From contig CAJUKT010000016.1 in NCBI GenBank assembly GCA_910587255.1, positions 1 to 7,267 on the forward strand: a DNA stretch of 7,267 nt. The letters are read 5' to 3'. The translations under genes were made by a program, and so were the position numbers. Positions 1-6,298 of this stretch are shown here, in pieces; the stretch's first letter is position 1; the number at the start of each line of letters is the position of its first letter. Below the pieces are notes generated by a model that saw only the letters and a program-made list of their open reading frames with translations, was not told the DNA's origin and did not search any database. This DNA is from an uncultured Oscillospiraceae bacterium (lineage in GTDB: Bacteria; Bacillota; Clostridia; Oscillospirales; Oscillospiraceae).

Positions 1-101
1 ACCACCTTCCCTGTTTCAGGATCTAGGTCGGCTTTGTTGGGATGGGCAATAGAATTGCCCTCGTGAAGTCTTATAATCTGCATCACATTCTCGGAAGTCA
101 T
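1..101 (-). CDS. Partial hypothetical protein downstream of the recombinase (3' end outside the window)
   Basis: An open frame runs off the left edge of the window. Its first ATG (99-101) overlaps the recombinase stop codon as ATGA, which would allow translational coupling. The 33 visible residues begin MTSENVMQIIRLHEG and include LDPETGKVV; I recognise no family. The same frame stays open upstream of this ATG, back to a stop at 180-182. The residues there (NDKITFDASGNPLY, just before the ATG) also read like real protein. The segment may therefore be the 3' part of a larger gene whose beginning was replaced by the recombinase, rather than a gene starting at 101. There is no clear ribosome binding site before the ATG. 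That the frame is open is certain; that it is expressed from this ATG is a guess. Confidence 0.4.
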   Translation of the reverse strand, partial: MTSENVMQIIRLHEGNSIAHPNKADLDPETGKV

Positions 102-1267
102 ATACAGCGGGTTTCCCGAGGCGTCAAAAGTGATTTTATCATTCTGTCGAAGACTTGGTGCAGGATCTTGACGATAATGTCATCCAGGATGTGCATGGTG
201 TATCCAGTCTGTCCATCGCAGTCTGCGCGGTGACGGGTTTTGTTATAGCAGACGTAGCGGATACGCTTCTTCTTCACCGGAGTTCCATCTGCCTGGCGGT
301 AGACCTTCCCGTTGGTGGTCAAGGTCAGCCTGCCGCCGCAGTGACCGCAGAAGATGTTTCCCGAGAGTAGTGACTGTCCGGTAGTGTTCAGTGGAAGCGT
401 TCGATATTCCTTGTTCTCGTTAGTACGCTGTGTCATCAGAGATTGGGCCATATCAAACAGCTCTGGCTTGATGATCTGCAGCTCCTCGAAGGGCTCGGAA
501 CAGGTTTCGCCGCTGCGCAGGATGCCCATGTAGAGCGGGTTGTGCAGGATAGCCCCGATGGTGGCGTCATGCCAGGTCTCGCCCTTGCGGTTGCGGATGC
601 CGTGATCGTTGAGGAAGTGGGCCAGTCGAAACTTTCCATACCCGGAGGAGACACACAGGTCAAACATCATTCGGACGATCTCAGCTTCCTCATCGTCTAT
701 CACCAGCCGGTTGACTTCATGCTTCCGCTTGTTGAGGATGCCGCTCTTTTCCAGCCGGTATCCGTATGGCGTTTTGCCACCCCGGAACCGGCCCTCCAGC
801 ACCATCTGGCTCAGAGCTGTTTTGGTACGGATGGAGGTTTTCTGGCTCTCACCGTCCGCCTGCCAGTAGCGGATGTAGTTGGTCAGGCGGTCGGTGTGGG
901 ACTCGAAGCGCTGTTCTCCCTCGTTGACACTCCACACCCGGACGCCATGCTTCACGAACCATTCCACCACGAAGGGGGTCTCATCGGATTTGCGGCCCAG
1001 ACGGTCGAACATGAACACCAGCAGGATGTCGAACTTGCCTTGCTCGGCTTGCTTTTTGATGAGCTGCAGCTTGTCCCGGTCATCGGCACTGACCTTGTAA
1101 CCGGATACGCCGGTTTCCTGCTCCTCGCCAACGATGATCCAGCCCATCTTCTGTGCGAACTCCCGGCAGGCTTTCCGCTGTACAGGGATATCCGCCTGGT
1201 TTAACTCGTCGTGGTCGACCTGCTTTGTTGTGGATACCCGGTATAAACAATGAACTCTTTCAGCCAT
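98..1267 (-). CDS. Large serine recombinase, C-terminally shortened
   Basis: Site-specific DNA recombinase of the large serine family, which cuts and rejoins DNA through a phosphoserine link to excise or integrate mobile elements. The resolvase-type catalytic domain covers residues 4-150: YRVST holds the presumed nucleophile Ser12, and FDRLGR lies at 87-92. A recombinase domain follows at about 165-270 (GKTPYGYRLEK, then LHNPLYMGILRSGE). A zinc ribbon has Cys307 and Cys310 (FCGHCGG) paired with Cys340 and Cys350. Relatives usually run to about 500-550 residues with a C-terminal coiled coil. This one stops at 389, just after DDIIVKILHQVFDRM, and the last dozen residues look unlike the family, which suggests truncation or frame disruption. 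The ATG is preceded by AGAGAGGA (1278-1285). The catalytic core is intact, but function is doubtful because the coiled coil controls synapsis and directionality. Confidence 0.9.
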   Translation of the reverse strand: MAERVHCLYRVSTTKQVDHDELNQADIPVQRKACREFAQKMGWIIVGEEQETGVSGYKVSADDRDKLQLIKKQAEQGKFDILLVFMFDRLGRKSDETPFVVEWFVKHGVRVWSVNEGEQRFESHTDRLTNYIRYWQADGESQKTSIRTKTALSQMVLEGRFRGGKTPYGYRLEKSGILNKRKHEVNRLVIDDEEAEIVRMMFDLCVSSGYGKFRLAHFLNDHGIRNRKGETWHDATIGAILHNPLYMGILRSGETCSEPFEELQIIKPELFDMAQSLMTQRTNENKEYRTLPLNTTGQSLLSGNIFCGHCGGRLTLTTNGKVYRQADGTPVKKKRIRYVCYNKTRHRADCDGQTGYTMHILDDIIVKILHQVFDRMIKSLLTPRETRCI

Positions 1268-1295
1268 TCAATATCTGTCCTCTCTGTTGGATTTT

Positions 1296-1376
1296 GTAAT
1301 GTGAGAGGTCAGACATTCGATCCCTATTCAGTTGTCGAGGTGCGGTGGCTTTGCTATGGCCATTATCTCACATTAC
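1296..1376. repeat. 11-bp perfect inverted repeat with 59-bp spacer upstream of the recombinase
   Basis: GTAATGTGAGA at 1296-1306 is exactly repeated in inverted orientation as TCTCACATTAC at 1366-1376. The spacer includes the palindrome ATGGCCAT (1356-1363). The pair fills most of the gap between the small upstream ORF and the recombinase start at 1267. It could be a pair of protein-binding sites, for the recombinase or a regulator, or a long stem in the recombinase leader mRNA. The sequence does not decide between these. Confidence 0.6.
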
Positions 1377-1416
1377 GGCCAATATAGCTACTGAAACATT
1401 CGGGGAAACAGAAGAA

Positions 1417-1572
1417 TTATTTTCCCGCAGCCAGGTATGTCCCGAGGAGCGCCTGCTTGACCTGAAGCGCAACCTGTGTGTTGGGTTCGCGGGAAAAAAA
1501 GAGGGCCACCTCGTGGCCATGGATCGTGATCATCATATTGGGTTTGACGCTGCGACTGACTATCTCTGCCAT
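1417..1572 (-). CDS. Small 51-residue hypothetical protein upstream of the recombinase
   Basis: The frame starts at ATG 1570-1572 behind a GGGAGG-like ribosome binding site at ideal spacing (CAGGGAGG, then CATTGAT, then ATG) and ends at TAA 1417-1419. The protein begins MAEIVSRSV and continues with ITIHGHEVALFF and a short helix-like tail ending LLGTYLAAGK. The alternation of a beta-hairpin-like stretch and a helix resembles the small accessory proteins often encoded next to large serine recombinases in Clostridia (TnpW-like in size and position), but I cannot assign a family. It is on the recombinase strand, 149 bp upstream of the recombinase start. Codons 25-27 contain a run of seven T that could allow slippage. 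The ribosome binding site and sensible sequence support a real gene. Confidence 0.6.
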   Translation of the reverse strand: MAEIVSRSVKPNMMITIHGHEVALFFSREPNTQVALQVKQALLGTYLAAGK

Positions 1573-1591
1573 ATCAATGCCTCCCTGTTTC

Positions 1592-1635
1592 AAAAAGAGA
1601 AACGCTGACTGCCCGCAGACACTCAGCGTTTCTCT
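1592..1635 (-). terminator. Intrinsic terminator of the PD-(D/E)XK nuclease gene
   Basis: A 13-bp perfect stem pairs 1596-1608 with 1623-1635. The loop contains a further 4-bp helix (CTGC/GCAG). Read on the minus strand, the stem ends in CTC and is followed by TTTTTG. It begins just after the nuclease stop codon at 1641. The T tract ends only about 20 bases before the start codon of the 51-residue ORF, so that ORF and the recombinase need readthrough or a promoter inside or just after the hairpin. Confidence 0.88.
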
Positions 1636-1640
1636 GATCT

Positions 1641-2630
1641 TCAGTTATTCAACAGCTTCGCGTACTGGGAGCGATCCTCCTCTGAGATCTTTAGCGCCGC
1701 CATAGCCTGCTCCATGCTCCAGCCCATACTGTCCATCAGGCTTTTGATGGATGCGGCTATGCCCTCGGTACGGCCCTCGGCACGGCCCTCGGCACGACCC
1801 TCGACGCGGCCCCTGATGCGGCCTTTTTCTTCCACGCCCTGAGATAAATTGCACATAGCTTGCACCTCCGCTTCCATTGTCTCTGTCATAGGGATATCAA
1901 AATCATCTTGTAAGACCTGCCGCTTTTCCGCTATCCCCGCTTCCGAAGATAGAAGAACATCCAGCAACTTCAGCACTCCATCGTAATTTTCGCCCTTGGC
2001 GCCGCCCAGGCACAGCATGACCGCACTCATCAGGTCATAGTTCCTGACTGGCTCCTTCACATTCCCGATCAGGTTTTCTTCCACCAAACGGTACCGGGTA
2101 ATGCTGTTTTGTCGATTCTTCGGCGTCGTCATACAGACGAAAATGGAGCAAACTTTCTTTATCTTTTGGTATTCGGAATGAATGAACTCTGTTCCATATT
2201 GCGCGGAGATCATCCGGCTGCAATGGTATATTGCCCGCTTCACCATGGGATAGCCTGTGTTGAGCTTGCCCTGCGCTTCCACGTTAACGATAAGCTGGAT
2301 CAGTTCGCCGGATACTGGCGCCCATGCTAAAAAACGGATATCGAAGGTGACCTTTCCCTCGCCTTGGACAGTGTCCTCATTGCTGATGCCCCGAACCTTG
2401 GTGGCGTTAGTCTCGCCCGGAGTTATCGCCACCTCCCCCACCTGGGGCGTACCCTCAATGTATTTCTCGGCAATTTCCTTCACACCGAGATCCCGGTATT
2501 CCTCCAGGCAGCTTTTCATGATCCAGGCCAGGATGATCTTTTCCGACAGGAGCTTCTTGCACGCGGCATCATACTGGGCATTTTGATCTGTTACGCGGAT
2601 ATCCTCCGCAATGGGGGTGTTGACTTCCAT
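1641..2630 (-). CDS. PD-(D/E)XK nuclease family transposase-like protein (Rpn/PDDEXK_2 type)
   Basis: A 329-residue protein of the family annotated as PD-(D/E)XK nuclease family transposase, related to the Rpn recombination-promoting nucleases. Members are thought to cut DNA; their biological role in Firmicutes is poorly known. An early YDAACKKLLSEK helix (20-31) precedes the nuclease core. The probable catalytic residues are Asp97 (TFDIRF) and Glu118 with Gln120 (IVNVEAQ), giving the D...ExQ version of the motif. After residue 265 comes a low-complexity Gly-Arg-Glu repeat (about 271-290, GRAEG units). The C-terminal helical tail ends SMEQAMAALKISEEDRSQYAKLL, which is typical of the family. 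The ATG at 2630 follows AGGAGA (2640-2645) at 9-base spacing, with an extended -10 further upstream. The length and motifs look complete. Confidence 0.85.
   Translation of the reverse strand: MEVNTPIAEDIRVTDQNAQYDAACKKLLSEKIILAWIMKSCLEEYRDLGVKEIAEKYIEGTPQVGEVAITPGETNATKVRGISNEDTVQGEGKVTFDIRFLAWAPVSGELIQLIVNVEAQGKLNTGYPMVKRAIYHCSRMISAQYGTEFIHSEYQKIKKVCSIFVCMTTPKNRQNSITRYRLVEENLIGNVKEPVRNYDLMSAVMLCLGGAKGENYDGVLKLLDVLLSSEAGIAEKRQVLQDDFDIPMTETMEAEVQAMCNLSQGVEEKGRIRGRVEGRAEGRAEGRTEGIAASIKSLMDSMGWSMEQAMAALKISEEDRSQYAKLLNN
1762..1821 (-). repeat. Five 12-bp tandem units inside the nuclease gene
   Basis: Consecutive 12-base units begin at 1762, 1774, 1786, 1798 and 1810 (plus-strand form CCCTCGGCACGG). 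The first three are nearly identical and the last two have diverged. They encode the repeated EGRA/EGRT/EGRV block between the nuclease core and the C-terminal tail. The unit is a multiple of three, so copy-number changes would keep the frame. Confidence 0.85.
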
Positions 2631-2657
2631 ATCCGCATCTCTCCTGTCTCTATTTGC

Positions 2658-2663
2658 ATTCTA
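2658..2663 (-). promoter_or_regulatory. Extended -10 element of the nuclease gene
   Basis: On the minus strand TAGAAT is preceded by TGG, giving a TGnTAGAAT extended -10. It would place the transcription start near 2651, a few bases before the AGGAGA ribosome binding site (2640-2645) and about 21 bases before the ATG. No good -35 is visible 17 bases upstream (TGGATT at best), which is tolerable for extended -10 promoters. Confidence 0.5.
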
Positions 2664-2785
2664 CCATACCCAAGGGAAAAAATCCACAGTTTTATCGCTG
2701 TTGTGTCAGTCGCTTGTTGAAGATTTGATATTCTGCGAACCTGTCATTTCCTTCCGCTCTAACTATCTGCCTCAATAGAAAGCGT

Positions 2786-2814
2786 TTGTACTGCCGGTGG
2801 AACTATGGTATACT
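2786..2814 (+). promoter_or_regulatory. Promoter of the DUF2325 gene
   Basis: TTGTAC (2786-2791) and TATACT (2809-2814) are separated by exactly 17 bases. The -10 is preceded by TGG, which makes it an extended -10. Transcription would start near 2821 and leave a leader of about 24 bases before the ATG at 2845. This also rules out the in-frame ATG at 2797, which lies inside the promoter spacer. Confidence 0.7.
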
Positions 2815-2844
2815 GGCCTCATAGACAACGAGGCGGTGACAGCC

Positions 2845-4752
2845 ATGTGCGCAAAGAAAAAGAACATCCCCAATAAGATATGGAAAATTGCGGGTGAGCC
2901 TCTACGCGCCCAGCCGCTCAACGCAGTTGAACAGTCGTTACTTACTGATGCATTTTACGCCTACAGGCTACCCTGTGGTGACAATAATAGCGGCGACTCA
3001 GCTTTGGTGCCCCCCGCCATTGCGAGATGCCATCATAGCGCCGCCCAGGCCGTGGCGGCATTCCTTTGTGTGCGGTATGCTGATCGATATAAGCGGGAGG
3101 CCGTGGTCTCAGTAATATCCTCTGCGGCGGCTGTCCCTATGCCCATGGCAGCACGGATGGCTAACCAGCAGGGCTTTCTGCTGGGTGCGGCACTGTGGCT
3201 GTTGGACTACTGGGATGAGCATTGCGGGGATGCGGATGAGTACCTGTCCCTGTTGCCCCCGGAGCCGGATGGGGAGCTGGCATTCGACATACCCTTTTCA
3301 GGGGATTTGGTCCATTCTTGGGAGCTCATACATCGCGTCATGATTGTGTTGTGCGGTCGCGAAAAGGAGTACCGCAAGGAGTTCCAAGCCCTGCTGTCCC
3401 TGATCGATGATAACGATGCAATGGTTCTTCGCCAGCAATTCAGAGCAGCATTCCTGGACTATATTGACCGCGCGCTGGAAGTCTATATTCGCCTCCAGCC
3501 GGTAGACCGTATTCCACCGCCTTTCTTGGGCGCCAGCCTGCCCAGGATGGATCTTCTAATGGAGGAAGATGTCCTACCGACCCAGCGCCCGGAAATCATA
3601 TCGCTGCTTATGGCTACAGAACTCATCTGCCGACCTGTGGAGGAAATCCAGAACTGGCTCCACTCCCGGAAAGCGGCGGAGCTGCTGTCCAGCTACGGCA
3701 CGGACGATCCCTACGCGCTGTGCGCCGCATATCTGCTGTTGGAGTGGGAGAAGGACGCGCTGGTCAACCTAAACTGTCTGACTGCCGTCGTTATGGTTTG
3801 CGCCGAGCGGCACCTGCCCTGGGCACAGGATGACTTTGACGTCAGGGCGGAGCCGTTTGATCAGGGTCGCCCTGACTACAGGCTGCGGTATAAGTACAGT
3901 GAGACAGCTGGGGATGGCGATGATGTGTACCCGCCCCAGCTGTTTTCTGAGACACAGTTGTTTTTCAACGCTACCGGGGTTGTGCTTCCGCGGAACCAGC
4001 GGCCATCCGAAGACCTGGTTCACTGGTTCCGTTCCCAAGGCGTTTCGGAACAACGGGCCCGTGAGCTTGCCTTTGGGAGCATGTTTGCCTATTACACCGA
4101 TGCCGGGGAGCACGGTTGGAAAGAGATTGACTGGCCCTTTGATGATGACGTTGGGGACGAGGATGCCCCTTTGGAGGAAGCGGAGAAACCACAATCTGCC
4201 CTGCGTTCCACTGAGGATCACGCCGCACAAGCTGAGTTACTGGCTCGGAATCGAAAAGTAACGGAACTACGGGGCGCACTCCATGATGCGGAGCGGGCAG
4301 TGAGACGGCTGGAGGACCAGCTTCGTGAGGCACAGCGGTGTGGTGAGGCTGACCGCGCCGAGCTGGCCCAACTCCGGGAGAACCTCTACAATCTGAGAGC
4401 CGGGGAGGACGGCGCGGAGGAGGATAGCGAAGCGCGGGTGGAACTGCCGTGGCAGGTTAGGCGGCGGACGGTGGTGTTCGGCGGCCACGACAGCTGGCGC
4501 AAGGCGGTGAGGCCCCTGCTGACTGGGGCCCGGTTCTACAACCGGGAGGCCCTGCCAGATCTGGATGCCATCCGAGGCGCGGACGTGGTCTGGATCCAGC
4601 CCAACGCTCTGTCCCACAAATACTATTACCGCATCATCGACGCCGCCCGGAAGAACGGCATTCCTGTGCGTTATTTTGGCTTTGCCAGCGCAAAGAAATG
4701 CGCCTTACAGTTTGCACGGGACGAGCTGTCCGCGCAAACAAAGCCTGGGTGA
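2845..4752 (+). CDS. DUF2325 domain protein with long uncharacterised N-terminal region and coiled coil
   Basis: A 635-residue, probably cytoplasmic protein. Residues 1-430 are mostly helical-looking and match no family I recognise; they include an Ala-rich stretch (86-120) and repeated acidic helices. An acidic linker (PFDDDVGDEDAPLEE, 431-445) precedes a probable coiled coil at about 460-518 (LRGALHDAERAVRRLEDQL and following heptads). The C-terminus from about 541 is a DUF2325 domain: TVVFGGHDSWRKAV, then IRGADVVWIQPNALSHKYYY, then IIDAARKNGIPVRYF. DUF2325 has a Rossmann-like pattern of alternating beta strands and helices and no established function. The start at 2845 is chosen because it follows GAGGCGG at 8 bases and the promoter lies just upstream; an upstream in-frame ATG (2797) would be untranscribed. 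No partner gene shares its operon, and it is divergent from the nuclease gene. Confidence 0.85.
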   Translation: MCAKKKNIPNKIWKIAGEPLRAQPLNAVEQSLLTDAFYAYRLPCGDNNSGDSALVPPAIARCHHSAAQAVAAFLCVRYADRYKREAVVSVISSAAAVPMPMAARMANQQGFLLGAALWLLDYWDEHCGDADEYLSLLPPEPDGELAFDIPFSGDLVHSWELIHRVMIVLCGREKEYRKEFQALLSLIDDNDAMVLRQQFRAAFLDYIDRALEVYIRLQPVDRIPPPFLGASLPRMDLLMEEDVLPTQRPEIISLLMATELICRPVEEIQNWLHSRKAAELLSSYGTDDPYALCAAYLLLEWEKDALVNLNCLTAVVMVCAERHLPWAQDDFDVRAEPFDQGRPDYRLRYKYSETAGDGDDVYPPQLFSETQLFFNATGVVLPRNQRPSEDLVHWFRSQGVSEQRARELAFGSMFAYYTDAGEHGWKEIDWPFDDDVGDEDAPLEEAEKPQSALRSTEDHAAQAELLARNRKVTELRGALHDAERAVRRLEDQLREAQRCGEADRAELAQLRENLYNLRAGEDGAEEDSEARVELPWQVRRRTVVFGGHDSWRKAVRPLLTGARFYNREALPDLDAIRGADVVWIQPNALSHKYYYRIIDAARKNGIPVRYFGFASAKKCALQFARDELSAQTKPG

Positions 4753-4860
4753 AATTAATGGTTTTGTAACACCTTTCCTCGAACTTCTGTAATGAAGCGG
4801 GGCTATTATAACACTTGCAAGAGATATCCTTTCTTTTTCATTCTATCCTCCATCCTCATG

Positions 4861-4893
4861 GAACCGAAGCGGAAACGCTTCGGTTCTCTCTTT
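4861..4893 (+). terminator. Intrinsic terminator after the DUF2325 gene
   Basis: An 11-bp perfect stem (4861-4871 with 4876-4886) closes a GAAA tetraloop and is followed on the plus strand by TCTCTTT. It lies 108 bases after the stop at 4752. The intervening stretch contains a T-rich run (4828-4845) and no gene that I can see. The minus strand has a TGTTATAAT extended -10-like match at 4805-4810, of unknown meaning. Confidence 0.75.
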
Positions 4894-4896
4894 ATG

Positions 4897-4930
4897 CGGC
4901 AGGCCCCCTCCGGGTGGAGGGGGCCTGCCG
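4897..4930. terminator. 15-bp GC-rich hairpin between convergent genes
   Basis: 4897-4911 pairs perfectly with 4916-4930 around a GGGT loop. The stem starts 4 bases after the metallophosphoesterase stop codon on the minus strand. It probably acts as the 3' end or roadblock for that gene and backs up the plus-strand terminator at 4861. Neither side has a proper T tract (plus strand TGTTTCATT, minus strand CATAAAG), so efficient intrinsic termination is not certain. It could instead stabilise the mRNA end. Confidence 0.55.
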
Positions 4931-4934
4931 TGTT

Positions 4935-5681
4935 TCATTCGATTTTGGATATCCGCTCCCACTGGAGGACATACCGCTGGTCGATCACCTGGTTGGTGTG
5001 GTAGTGGCCCAGGAACCAGGAGGAGAAGCGGCACCGCTGGCACACCGTTTCCAGAAAATCGGTGAGCGCGTCCGGGTCGTAGCCGTGGTCGATCTTCGGC
5101 AGGATGCCGCTGGGGGCGCAGTGGGTGAGGACGCAGTCCACCTGCCACCCGGCCCGCTCCAGGTTGGCTTCAGCCTCAGCGTACTCCGTCTCGCTGGGCA
5201 TCTCCTCGGGCCACCACGAGTGCCCCAGCACCCGGAACATGGCGCTCATCCGCCTCATCGTCCAGTAGCGACGCTCAAAATCCGAAGCGGCTGGGTCAAG
5301 GATGCCGTCCTGGATATCGTGGGAGGCGGCTCCGCCCATGGTGAACCAGGTGAGCCCACCGATCTCGAATATCTGCCCCCGCATCAGGTGGAGGACGTGA
5401 GGCCGCACCACATGGACTCTGCCGCCGTGCCACTCCCGCTCAGGGTAAGAGTTCAGCAGGCTGAAATTTTCATGATTTCCATCCACAAATAGGGTGGTAA
5501 AGGGCTTGTCCTCCAGCCAGTCCAGCTTGTGTCCGTCCGCCTGCTCCCCGGCCCACACGCCGCCGAAATCGCCTGCGATGATCATGCAGTCATCTCGACT
5601 CATTCCCTTCAAATGGGGAAAATTCTTTGTAGTGAACCGATGAAAATCACCGTGGGTATCGCCTGTGACCCAGACGCTCAT
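4935..5681 (-). CDS. Metallophosphoesterase (calcineurin-like)
   Basis: A 248-residue cytoplasmic metal-dependent phosphoesterase. All family motifs are present in order: GDTHGD with Asp8 and His10, GDFGG with Asp38, GNHEN with Asn69 and His70, THCAP with His187, and GHYHTN with His226 and His228. The GGAASHD and SWWPEEMPS stretches match a Firmicutes subfamily of small stand-alone phosphoesterases. The substrate cannot be read from sequence; nucleotide or protein phosphoester hydrolysis is typical of the superfamily. The start at 5681 (MSVWVTGDTHGDF) is preferred over an in-frame ATG 60 bases upstream. It follows GGAGT at a normal distance, and the extra 20 residues do not resemble the family. 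A TGGTATCAT extended -10 (TATCAT at 5719-5724) may drive it. The gene is convergent with the DUF2325 gene and seems monocistronic. Confidence 0.9.
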   Translation of the reverse strand: MSVWVTGDTHGDFHRFTTKNFPHLKGMSRDDCMIIAGDFGGVWAGEQADGHKLDWLEDKPFTTLFVDGNHENFSLLNSYPEREWHGGRVHVVRPHVLHLMRGQIFEIGGLTWFTMGGAASHDIQDGILDPAASDFERRYWTMRRMSAMFRVLGHSWWPEEMPSETEYAEAEANLERAGWQVDCVLTHCAPSGILPKIDHGYDPDALTDFLETVCQRCRFSSWFLGHYHTNQVIDQRYVLQWERISKIE

Positions 5682-5819
5682 CTTGTACCACTCCTTCTGT
5701 GTCAGTGTAGCAGTACCGATGATACCACAATGCTGGCCCAATAGCCACCCGCCATATCCAACGAATCACCGGGCTTGAACTTGGGCAGATCCTACTGTGT
5801 GCTTGTTGCTTGATCTCAG

Positions 5820-5857
5820 AAAAAAAGGGATCACCCATGCGTGGGACAGGTGATCCC
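5820..5857 (-). terminator. Strong minus-strand intrinsic terminator ending the structured region
   Basis: GGGATCACC (5827-5835) pairs with GGTGATCCC (5849-5857), and on the minus strand the stem is followed by seven T (5820-5826). No protein gene ends here. The nearest minus-strand sequence upstream is the structured non-coding region and, beyond it, the sigma-like gene. The terminator therefore marks the 3' end of a transcript crossing 5858-6300. The stretch between it and the metallophosphoesterase start (5682-5819) holds only that gene's leader. Confidence 0.85.
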
Positions 5858-6292
5858 CGTGGCATCTGAAATCAAGAAATTACCCGAAGGACGTTGTATT
5901 CCTATCCTTCTTCCGCCTGTATTCGACACTACTCCCCCAGGCGTGGGCGGCAGACTGAAACCGCGCTGTGCGCGTCACGGGAATTTCATCCCTCCGAGGA
6001 TCGCTCCGAGCCGCCCGAGTGGACGGGAGTATCATTGTGTGCTGACGAGGTCGTTGCGAAACAGCTTGTCCGCTGGTTCTGGACAGATGGGTACCGCTCG
6101 CCGCCTTATTTGGCCGTCTTTGATGGGGAAACCCCACAGGCGGGTCTTGGCGCACCCTCCAGGGTCGCTTGCTCGTCAGGGAACGTATTTCAGTCGCCGG
6201 ATGTGACCGGGTTGGCCCGGTGTTTTTCAAGGTTCACCAGGGGCAACGGACAGCCCCCTCACTACTAAGCCGAGTTCGTGAGGGGGTTGCAC
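5858..6292 (-). ncRNA. Candidate large structured non-coding RNA
   Basis: A GC-rich stretch with no believable protein but with nested complementary segments. A long-range helix pairs 5948-5960 with 6188-6199 (12 bp, one bulged A at 5952). Inside it lie hairpins at 5962-5974 (CGCGC, TGT loop), 5979-5992 and 6014-6027, and a second 8-bp helix, CTGACGAG 6042-6049 with CTCGTCAG 6172-6179. That helix encloses a hairpin at 6067-6085, a 6-bp helix 6101-6106/6138-6143 capped by TGGGG-AAA-CCCCA (6124-6136), and a bulged hairpin at 6150-6168. Flanking hairpins occur at 5886-5910, 5914-5943, 6206-6221 and 6243-6290. All main helices are compatible with each other. The minus orientation is preferred because a possible promoter lies at 6299-6325 and a strong terminator at 5820-5857; wobble extensions do not settle the strand. 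I recognise no known RNA class (RNase P, tmRNA, 6S and group II domain V signatures are absent). A DNA role such as a transfer origin is possible. Confidence 0.5.
6206..6227 (+). terminator. Terminator-like hairpin on the plus strand inside the structured region
   Basis: ACCGGG (6206-6211) pairs with CCCGGT (6216-6221) around TTGG and is followed by GTTTTT. It sits 7 bases after the closing arm of the long-range helix at 6188-6199. This is where a terminator would lie if the RNA were made from the plus strand. It could equally be one more internal hairpin of a minus-strand RNA. Confidence 0.35.
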
Positions 6293-6298
6293 GAAGAA

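Noticed and set aside
443..1204. 253-residue plus-strand frame opposite the recombinase
   Set aside because: It is the antisense shadow of a recognisable recombinase and has no family resemblance of its own.
2797..2844. Upstream start giving a 651-residue DUF2325 protein
   Set aside because: The ATG at 2797 lies inside the spacer of a good extended -10 promoter and lacks a ribosome binding site; the ATG at 2845 fits both signals.
3769..4333. Minus-strand frames opposite the DUF2325 gene
   Set aside because: They lie antisense to a well-supported gene in GC-rich DNA, with no ribosome binding site or domain pattern.
4815..5492. 225-residue plus-strand frame opposite the metallophosphoesterase
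   Set aside because: It reads through two strong hairpins and is antisense to a gene with all catalytic motifs.
6042..6062. Hammerhead-like core: CTGACGA followed by CGAAAC
   Set aside because: The conserved core words are present, but the intervening bases do not form a proper stem II. Stem III would need an extra bulged G, stem I has no partner, and CTGACGAG is better explained as one arm of the 8-bp helix with 6172-6179.
5858..6292. RNase P RNA, tmRNA, group II intron or riboswitch
   Set aside because: The signature words I know for these classes (RNase P P4 core, tmRNA tRNA-like ends, intron domain V) were not found on either strand.
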